Assembly: GCF_000015045.1 (NCBI RefSeq)
Contig: NC_008609.1
Span: 3,833,501-3,897,500 of the forward strand
From: Pelobacter propionicus DSM 2379
GTDB taxonomy: Bacteria > Desulfobacterota > Desulfuromonadia > Geobacterales > Pseudopelobacteraceae
Reading direction: 5' to 3'
DNA: 64,000 nt
A program made the position numbers and the translations under genes. Shown here in pieces: positions 57,925 to 64,000 of this stretch (the first letter of the stretch is position 1; each line of letters starts with the position of its first letter). The notes under the pieces were generated by a model. It did not search any database. It had not been told where the DNA came from and saw nothing but the letters and a program-made list of their open reading frames with translations.

Positions 57925-60631
57925 GTTCTCCCCCCGCGTTCCCGTTGCCCAACCTGGCTATATTCACCGCACAGACCTTCAATTCCGGAATATTGGCCAG
58001 CGGGTCAAGGGCGCTGTTGGTCAACAGGTTGGCCGCACCGTCGGCGAAGTGGAACGGCATGAAGACGATATTTCCCTCGATTCTGTCGGTTACCCTGGCC
58101 GTGGAGGTGAGTTCGCCCCTCCGGGAGGTTACGGTGACCCTGTCTCCATCCCTGATGGCAAGCCGTTGTGCCGTCAGCGGACTCATTTCGATAAACGAAC
58201 GGGGGTGGAGGTTCATCAGCCCCTCCTCCCTGCCGGTCATGGTATTGGTGTGGTAGTGGTAGAGGATCCGGCCGGTTGTCAGCAGGTAGGGATAATCACC
58301 ATCGGGCAGCTCCGCGCTGGCCTGATATTCCACCGGCTTGAACAACCCTTTTCCCCTGGTAAAGGTATCCTTGTGCAGATACCGGGTGCCCGGGTGATCG
58401 ATGCTGGGACAGGGCCACTGCAGGGTCTCCTTTTCCAGCCTGTCAAAGCTGATTCCGCCGTACTGGGGAGTGACGTCCGCAATCTCTTCCATTATGGAAG
58501 CGGCGTCCCGGTAGGTTTTTCCATGCCCCAGCCTGTTCATGATCTCCATCAGGATCACCCAGTCTGCCCTGGCCTCTCCTGGAGGATCGACGGCCTTCCT
58601 GACCCTCTGCACCCGCCGTTCGGTGTTGGTGAAGGTACCGTCCTTCTCGGCAAAGGAAGCGGCCGGCAGAACCACGTCCGCCAGGTGCGCCGTTTCGGTC
58701 AGGAAGATGTCCTGGACAACCAGGAACTCGGTGTGTTTCAGAGCCTCTTCCACATGGTTGAGGTCCGGATCGGAGATCATCGGGTTCTCACCCATGATAT
58801 GGAGGAATTTGATCTCCCCCTTGCCCGCCCTGTCGATGATTTCTGTTACCGTCAGCCCGGGTTTGTCCGGCAGCTTCACCCCCCAGGCCGTTTGGAATTT
58901 CTCCATGACTCGCGGATCGGAAACCTTCTGATAGCCGGGCAGGTCGCCGGGTAGGCAGCCCACATCGCAGGCGCCCTGGACGTTGTTCTGGCCGCGCAGC
59001 GGATTGACCCCGGCCGATTCCTTGCCCAGATTTCCACAGAGCAGGGCTAGGTTCGATAGAGCCATGACGCCAGCAGTGCCGGTGCTGTGCTGGGTCACGC
59101 CCATGGCATAGAAGATCGCGGCCCTGTCGGCCCCTGCGTACAGCCGCGCCGCTCTCCTCAGATTTTCCGCGTCAACGCCGCAGATCAGCGCTGCCTCTTC
59201 CGGCCGGCATTTCATTACCACTTCACGCAGCTCAGCAACCCCCTCGGTCCGCCCGGCGATGAACTCCCGGTCCTCAAGGCCTTCTTCCAGGATGACGTTC
59301 ATCATGGCGTTAAACAGGGCCACGTTCGTACCGGGGGTGATCTGCAGGAAAACGTCCGCAGTTGCTGCCAGGTCAATCCTGCGCGGCTCAGCCACTATCA
59401 GTTTTGCCCCGTTCAGTCTGGCCTGGCGTATCTTTGCGCCGATGACCGGGTGGGTCTCGGTCGTGTTGGAACCGGTCACGAAGATCACATCGCTCCGCAG
59501 CAGCTCATCGATGCTGTTGGTCATGGCGCCGCTTCCCAGTGTTGTGGCCAGACCCGCGACCGTGGAGGCGTGGCAGAGCCGAGCGCAGTGATCCACATTG
59601 TTGGTGCCGAAAACGACCCGCACCATTTTCTGGAACAGATAGTTCTCTTCGTTGGTCACCCGTGCCGAGGCAAGGCCGGCAAAGGCCTCAGGGCCATAGG
59701 CCGCTTTTGTCGCCTCGAATTTTACGGCTATCAACCCGTAAGCCTCGTCCCAGCCGGCCTCCACCAGCCTGCCGTTCTTCCGGATCAGGGGTGTTTTCAA
59801 CCGGTCAGGATGATTGATGAAATTGTAGCTAAACCTCCCCTTGACGCAGAGCAGGCCGCTATTGGCAGGACCGTTGGAGGGCTCGACCCCCACGACCCGG
59901 TTGTCCTTGACCAGAAGGTCCATCTCGCAGCCAACCCCGCAGTAGGAGCAGGTGGTCCTGGTTCTAGTAACCTCCCAGGTCCGGAATTTTTCCCTCGATT
60001 TGGCCTGCAAGGCTCCCACCGGGCAGACCGACACACAGTTGCCGCAGGAGACGCAGGAGGAATTCCTGATCTGGTCATCGAAGGGGGCCGCAACCCGCAC
60101 GCCGAAACCCCGTCCCGCAAAGTCGATGGCTTCGCTGCACTGGTAGGCGGAACAGGTCGTGACGCAACGCCTGCACTTCACGCATTTGTTCATGTTTCTG
60201 CTGTAAAACTCGTTTGATTCATCCAGGGGGAAACTGTTCATCATCCCCCTGTAGCGCGACTCTTTTATGTCGTACTCGAAGCAGAGGTCCTGCAGCGTGC
60301 AGTTCCCCGCCTTTCCGCAGATCAGGCAGTCCTGCTCATGATCCGACAACAGCAGTTCGATCATCGTCTTTCTGGCAGCGATAACCCTTTCACTGGCTGT
60401 AATGATATCCATGCCGTCCGTAACCGGTGTAGAGCAGGCCGCGGCAAGGTTTTTCCTGCCGGCCACCTCCACGACGCAGACCCGGCATGAGGAATTCAGA
60501 CCGCTCATTTTTTTATGCAGCTCAAGGAAGCACAGGGTGGGAATCTTGGCCCCTGCTTTCTTCGTTGCATCGATGACGGCAGATCCCTTCGGAATTTCCA
60601 CAACCCTGCCATCAACCGTCACATGAACCAT
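57917..60631 (-). CDS. fdhA: Formate dehydrogenase catalytic subunit, Cys form (NAD-linked type)
   Basis: A 904-residue molybdopterin enzyme that oxidises formate to CO2 (or the reverse). The N-terminal complex-I-like part holds a [2Fe-2S] site (Cys34, 49, 52, 66), a His-Cys cluster (DHEQDCLICGKAGNC), and two [4Fe-4S] sites (150-160 and 193-203). The catalytic part begins with CSYCGVGC (228-235). The metal ligand is Cys353 in DHCARLCHAS, where some homologues have selenocysteine. It heads the operon with mobA and NuoE/NuoF-like genes. The ATG at 60631 gives the normal N-terminus. W or Mo cannot be told from sequence. Confidence 0.94.
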   Translation of the reverse strand: MVHVTVDGRVVEIPKGSAVIDATKKAGAKIPTLCFLELHKKMSGLNSSCRVCVVEVAGRKNLAAACSTPVTDGMDIITASERVIAARKTMIELLLSDHEQDCLICGKAGNCTLQDLCFEYDIKESRYRGMMNSFPLDESNEFYSRNMNKCVKCRRCVTTCSAYQCSEAIDFAGRGFGVRVAAPFDDQIRNSSCVSCGNCVSVCPVGALQAKSREKFRTWEVTRTRTTCSYCGVGCEMDLLVKDNRVVGVEPSNGPANSGLLCVKGRFSYNFINHPDRLKTPLIRKNGRLVEAGWDEAYGLIAVKFEATKAAYGPEAFAGLASARVTNEENYLFQKMVRVVFGTNNVDHCARLCHASTVAGLATTLGSGAMTNSIDELLRSDVIFVTGSNTTETHPVIGAKIRQARLNGAKLIVAEPRRIDLAATADVFLQITPGTNVALFNAMMNVILEEGLEDREFIAGRTEGVAELREVVMKCRPEEAALICGVDAENLRRAARLYAGADRAAIFYAMGVTQHSTGTAGVMALSNLALLCGNLGKESAGVNPLRGQNNVQGACDVGCLPGDLPGYQKVSDPRVMEKFQTAWGVKLPDKPGLTVTEIIDRAGKGEIKFLHIMGENPMISDPDLNHVEEALKHTEFLVVQDIFLTETAHLADVVLPAASFAEKDGTFTNTERRVQRVRKAVDPPGEARADWVILMEIMNRLGHGKTYRDAASIMEEIADVTPQYGGISFDRLEKETLQWPCPSIDHPGTRYLHKDTFTRGKGLFKPVEYQASAELPDGDYPYLLTTGRILYHYHTNTMTGREEGLMNLHPRSFIEMSPLTAQRLAIRDGDRVTVTSRRGELTSTARVTDRIEGNIVFMPFHFADGAANLLTNSALDPLANIPELKVCAVNIARLGNGNAGGEHD

Positions 60632-60908
60632 AAAAACATCTCCATTTTTTTGGGGTAAGCGTTGGTTTCAAGAGTGAAACAGAGCGTGAAACATGGGCTG
60701 TATGCTCACAGGGTAATCCATCGGGACGGGTCACGCTGAGTAACGAGCTCTGGTGTGGAAGGGCATACAGGGTGGCGCAGGCATTGTCCGGCTTGTGGGG
60801 ATAGTTCTCTGCAAGGATATCGATATGGGTACGGATTGGAGTGGTGCAGCAGCATCAAGGACAAATAAATACACTCAACTAACCAAATTATCAACAAAAA
60901 TAAGTTAC

Positions 60909-61478
60909 TCAGCCTTGTCCGTGCGACAGCGTTTCCCCATCAAAGGTTGCTGATTCCAACACGGGTTTCCGAGGCGTTGCACGGTCGCACTCACCCATAA
61001 CAGTATGCAAAAGGCGCATCAGGCGTCTGACGCCCTTCCTGACTTCCGGGGTGGGACTATTCCCAAAATCCAGGTTAGCGGGCTGGATTCCTATCACCGA
61101 TACAATGGCTCCGGTCACCCTTCCAAGGTAGTCAACGATTATTTTCAGCGGAAGCGTGTGGGTGGAAAAGCAGGTGTCGGGAATCTCATGGGGGAGGATC
61201 TCGCGGAACTCTCCCACCGCCGCACCGATCTCGGCCGCATCCACGAGCACGATATGGGTCGGCTTGAAGGCGGCGATGAAACCAGTGGCGTTCTCCGGGG
61301 CGTTGCCCCCCTCGAACCCCTCGAATGCAATGGAGTTGAACGGCTGACGGCAGATCAGGGAACGCAGGCTGCGCACGAGCAGGATGCCGGCCCCGTCGTC
61401 GGCGCAGAGTTCCGAACCGATTCCCAGCAACGCCAGCCGTTCGCACCCCTCAAGACGGCTCTTCAGGCTTGTCTTCAC
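60909..61478 (-). CDS. Hydrogenase maturation protease (HycI/HyaD family)
   Basis: A 189-residue endopeptidase that removes the C-terminal tail of a [NiFe]-hydrogenase large subunit after nickel insertion. The signature GIGSELCADDGAG carries the metal-binding acidic residue; further segments are FEGFEGGNAPENATG, IVLVDAAEIG and FSTHTLPLKIIVDYLG. The GTG start at 61478 has GGAGGG 6-8 bases upstream; an in-frame TTG seven codons earlier is less likely. It overlaps the ferredoxin gene by 29 bases. 277 bases separate it from fdhA; no clear terminator was seen in that gap. Confidence 0.88.
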   Translation of the reverse strand: MKTSLKSRLEGCERLALLGIGSELCADDGAGILLVRSLRSLICRQPFNSIAFEGFEGGNAPENATGFIAAFKPTHIVLVDAAEIGAAVGEFREILPHEIPDTCFSTHTLPLKIIVDYLGRVTGAIVSVIGIQPANLDFGNSPTPEVRKGVRRLMRLLHTVMGECDRATPRKPVLESATFDGETLSHGQG

Positions 61479-61836
61479 CCTCTTCCCTCCTGCATACAAC
61501 CCTCAGCTTCTCCTTGTCGATCTGGGCCAGTTCAAAGTCAGGGGTCAGCTCCAGGGCATCCTTGGGGCATGAATCCACACACTGGCCGCAGTAGATGCAG
61601 CGGTCCAGATAGAACTTGGCCTCGAAGACCTTGTCAGCCACCTTGAAGATCTCGATGGCCCTGGCGGGACAGTCGCGGACGCAGAACTTGCAGCCAATGC
61701 ACTTCTCGGCCTTGTAGCGAATCCTTCCCCGGAAATGCTCCGGCATCTTCTGCTTCTCAGCCGGATAGTTGCAGGTGGCCGGTTTCATTACCGAGTGCCG
61801 CAGCACCTCGTGTGCCATCTTCCCCGGTATCTTCAT
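61450..61836 (-). CDS. 2[4Fe-4S] ferredoxin subunit (NuoI/HycF-like)
   Basis: A 128-residue electron-transfer subunit of a membrane hydrogenase. Cluster ligands are CIGCKFCVRDCPARAIEI and CIYCGQCVDSCPKDALEL, as in NuoI and HycF. The N-terminal 35 residues include a possible membrane-surface helix, and the C-terminus is charged (REEGEDKPEEPS). It overlaps the NuoH-like gene by 4 bases (ATGA) and the protease gene by 29 bases. Confidence 0.92.
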   Translation of the reverse strand: MKIPGKMAHEVLRHSVMKPATCNYPAEKQKMPEHFRGRIRYKAEKCIGCKFCVRDCPARAIEIFKVADKVFEAKFYLDRCIYCGQCVDSCPKDALELTPDFELAQIDKEKLRVVCRREEGEDKPEEPS

Positions 61837-62774
61837 TGCGGCAACACCCCCTTGGCAATGATGACGATCACAAGCTGGAGCATGGCAGCCGAAGCCACGT
61901 AACGCCAGCAGAAATCCACCATCTGGTCGATTCGGAAGCGAGCGAAGATGGTCCGCAAAAAGCTGGTCATGGCGATGATCAGGGCTATCTTCAGCAGGTA
62001 GAGCAGGAAACCGGCCAGGGGTCCCAGACCAAGCCCAAAGGGAAGGAATACCGCCGCCAGCAGGGAGGCCAGAACTATCATTTCAATGCTGATGGCCATC
62101 CGAAACAGGGCCAGCAGACGGCCGCTGTACTCGGTGAAGGCACCGGCAACGATCTCGGTTTCAGCCTCGGGGGTGTCGAAGGGGACCTTCTCCAGTTTAC
62201 CCAGCATCACCACCAGCCCTACGCCAAAACCGATCAGGTTCAACAGCCAGCGCCAGGGGTGGGCGCCATAGTAGGCGGCCATACCGGCCAGGGACCAGCT
62301 GTCGGCCAGACAGGCCGGCGCCAGCAGCGCCAGGTAGAGCGGCACCTCGTATGCCAAAAGCTGGGTCAGGGAGCGGACCGCGCCGATCATGGAGTAGAGC
62401 GAGGCCGAATACCACCCGGCCAGGAAGAAGGTCATGGTGGGGATGGTCAGCAGGTAGACTACGATCACCAGATCCCCCTCGAAGGAGAGCAGCGCCCCCC
62501 TTCCCCAGATGGGGATGTAGAGGATGGCGCATACCGAGGCGGCCAGCGCCACCAGTGGCATCAGCCTGAACATGAACGGGTCGGCCTCCTCCGGTATGAT
62601 GTCCTCCTTGGAGGAGAGCTTGATGAAGTCGGCAAAGGGCTGGAACCAGGGAGGCCCCTGCCTGTTCTGCATGCGGGCGTACAACTTCCTGTCGCAGAAT
62701 TCCGCCACCATCCCGGCCAGGCTGAGGAAGAGAAAACCGGGGAATATCAGAAGATTGAAGAGTGCCTGTGTCAT
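61833..62774 (-). CDS. NuoH/HycD-like membrane subunit of a group 4 hydrogenase
   Basis: A 313-residue integral membrane protein with about eight helices, homologous to complex I NuoH and hydrogenase subunits HycD/EchB. Conserved segments include RKLYARMQNRQGP and the acidic loop KVPFDTPEAETEIVAG. It anchors the hydrogenase and takes part in ion translocation in relatives. The start MTQALFNLL overlaps the large-subunit gene by 4 bases; the stop overlaps the ferredoxin gene by 4 bases, so translation is coupled. Confidence 0.93.
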   Translation of the reverse strand: MTQALFNLLIFPGFLFLSLAGMVAEFCDRKLYARMQNRQGPPWFQPFADFIKLSSKEDIIPEEADPFMFRLMPLVALAASVCAILYIPIWGRGALLSFEGDLVIVVYLLTIPTMTFFLAGWYSASLYSMIGAVRSLTQLLAYEVPLYLALLAPACLADSWSLAGMAAYYGAHPWRWLLNLIGFGVGLVVMLGKLEKVPFDTPEAETEIVAGAFTEYSGRLLALFRMAISIEMIVLASLLAAVFLPFGLGLGPLAGFLLYLLKIALIIAMTSFLRTIFARFRIDQMVDFCWRYVASAAMLQLVIVIIAKGVLPQ

Positions 62775-64000
62775 GGCCGTCTGTCTCCACGCAGCATCTG
62801 CAGCCTGCGGCTCGGGCCGCTGAAATCGATCCCCCGGTTGCGGCGGTACCATTCCACGCCCCGACGGCGCAGCTCGCTCCATTCCATCAGCTGCCTCCCC
62901 TCACCCAACAGTTCCAGACAGCGATCGGCACAGGAGAAGCAGGGGTCGATGGCGGCAACGATGATCGGCACGTCCGCCAGGTTGTTGTTTTCCATCATCT
63001 TGGCCACCGCCTGGATGTTGGCGAAGGTGGAGGCACGCACCTTGACCCGCTCCGGTTTATCCGTGCCGTTGGCCCTGATGTAGTGGAAACATTCTCCCCG
63101 CGGGGCTTCGTAGCGGGAGCAGGCCTCGCCGGCCGGTATCTTGCGCGGCGCCTTGACCGACACCTCTCCCTCCGGCAGTTCGTTCAGTATCTGGCGGATC
63201 ATCCTGAAGGACTCCATTAGCTCCCCGACTCTGACCAGGGTCCGTCCGTACACGTCGCAGTGGTCGTCGGTGATCACCCTGAAGTCCAGGCTCCCGTAGG
63301 CGGCGTAGGGGTCGTCCCTGCGGATGTCGCGGTCCACGTTGGATGCCCGCAGGGTTGGTCCAACCGCCGAGAGCAGCAGGGCATCCTCGTGGGACAGGTA
63401 GCCCACTCCGGCGAGACGAGCCGCCAGGGTCGGTTCTTCCGTTGCCACCTCGATGTAGTACTTTGTCCGCTCCTCCAGGGTGTTCACGGAATTACGAATC
63501 ATCTCGATCTGTTCCGGCGTGATGTCGCGCCGCACCCCTCCCAGGGTGTTGATGCCGTAGTTGACCCGGTTGCCCCCCAGTTCCGCCAGTATGTCCATGA
63601 CCAGTTCGCGGTCGCGCCAGCTGTACATCAACAGGGTGTCGAAACCGATCTCGTGCCCGGCCACCCCCAGCCAGAGCAGGTGACTGTGGATCCGCTCCAG
63701 CTCTCCCACCAGTGAGCGGATGTAGTTCGCCCGTGGCGGAATGGTCAGGCCGGCGATCTCCTCAACCGCCTGGATGTAGGCCGTGGAGTGGGTGTGGGAG
63801 CAGATTCCGCAGATCCGCTCCAGCAGATAGAGGCACTGCAGGTACGAGCGTTCTTCGCACGCCTTCTCGATCCCCCGGTGGTTGTAGCCGAGACGCATGC
63901 TGGTGGTGACAATCTTCTCGCCGGTAACGGTAATGGAGAAGTTGGCCGGCTCCTTCAGCGCGGGATGCTGCGGGCCGATGGGGATGGTGACCGGTGACAT
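62771..64000 (-). CDS. Group 4 membrane [NiFe]-hydrogenase large subunit
   Basis: A 409-residue large subunit with both nickel-binding motifs: RICGICSHTH at 62-71 (Cys64, Cys67) and DPCFSCADR at 352-360 (Cys354, Cys357). The start MSPVTIPIGPQHPALKEP, exactly at the window edge, is the usual N-terminus. A 49-residue tail follows Arg360 and is presumably cut by the HycI-like protease encoded three genes downstream, although some group 4 enzymes keep their tail. Small subunit, NuoC-like and NuoL/M-like genes should lie beyond the right edge. Its upstream ribosome site is not visible. Confidence 0.94.
   Translation of the reverse strand: MSPVTIPIGPQHPALKEPANFSITVTGEKIVTTSMRLGYNHRGIEKACEERSYLQCLYLLERICGICSHTHSTAYIQAVEEIAGLTIPPRANYIRSLVGELERIHSHLLWLGVAGHEIGFDTLLMYSWRDRELVMDILAELGGNRVNYGINTLGGVRRDITPEQIEMIRNSVNTLEERTKYYIEVATEEPTLAARLAGVGYLSHEDALLLSAVGPTLRASNVDRDIRRDDPYAAYGSLDFRVITDDHCDVYGRTLVRVGELMESFRMIRQILNELPEGEVSVKAPRKIPAGEACSRYEAPRGECFHYIRANGTDKPERVKVRASTFANIQAVAKMMENNNLADVPIIVAAIDPCFSCADRCLELLGEGRQLMEWSELRRRGVEWYRRNRGIDFSGPSRRLQMLRGDRRP

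Overview
The window looks like a chromosomal segment of a diazotrophic, anaerobic member of the Geobacterales/Desulfuromonadales, of the Geobacter or Pelobacter propionicus kind. This is inferred from a fused nifE-nifN gene, a triheme PpcA-like cytochrome c7, a hexaheme cytochrome, a rubrerythrin and rubredoxin set, pyruvate phosphate dikinase, formate dehydrogenase next to a group 4 [NiFe] hydrogenase, GC-rich codon use and palindromic repeats of a type common in that group. No rRNA, tRNA, CRISPR array or prophage was recognised.

Layout. 0-0.4 kb: the 3' end of nifK. 0.5-2.7 kb (minus): flbD-motA-motB plus a small membrane protein. 2.8-3.9 kb: a P-loop/DRTGG protein. 4.2-7.0 kb (plus): a TPP riboswitch driving thiS-thiG-thiE and a radical SAM gene. 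7.1-14.0 kb (minus): acyl-CoA synthetase, PAS histidine kinase, NarL-type regulator and an HD-GYP response regulator cut in two by an IS1182-family element. 14.1-18.6 kb (plus): gltX, uvrB (carrying an in-frame repeat insertion) and a MutY-like glycosylase. 18.6-23.4 kb (minus): nifEN-nifX-ferredoxin-nifX-like-draT, behind a sigma-54-type promoter and a terminator-like leader. 23.8-28.4 kb (plus): a GGDEF protein, a periplasmic binding protein and a GGDEF-EAL protein. 28.5-34.3 kb: rhomboid protease, double-rubredoxin oxidoreductase, glutamate dehydrogenase and hexaheme cytochrome. 34.4-36.5 kb (minus): metX-ttcA under a SAM-I riboswitch. 36.6-39.7 kb: a lipoprotein and two cobalamin genes. 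40.0-42.3 kb: a second identical IS1182-family copy inserted exactly at the rubrerythrin stop codon. 42.6-46.7 kb (minus): typA, a CoA-binding protein, proA and a PpcA-like cytochrome. 47.2-54.8 kb: ppdK; def with AMMECR1 and ACT-domain genes; uvrA. 54.8-64.0 kb (minus): membrane [NiFe]-hydrogenase genes followed by an NAD-linked formate dehydrogenase operon.

How the genes work together. Nitrogen fixation is represented by the MoFe-protein beta chain, the cofactor scaffold NifEN, cofactor carriers, a nif ferredoxin and the nitrogenase-reductase ADP-ribosyltransferase DraT; glutamate dehydrogenase assimilates ammonia. FdhA with NuoE/NuoF-like partners would couple formate to NAD(H), and the adjacent group 4 hydrogenase genes suggest formate/H2 interconversion. 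The GGDEF trio and the broken HD-GYP regulator point to cyclic-di-GMP signalling.

The most unusual items are the GGDEF / binding protein / GGDEF-EAL trio, the attenuator-like leader of nifEN, the uvrB insertion, the divergent FeS-less MutY-like enzyme, and the two IS insertions, whose 4-bp CTAG duplications can be verified by reconstructing the reading frames.
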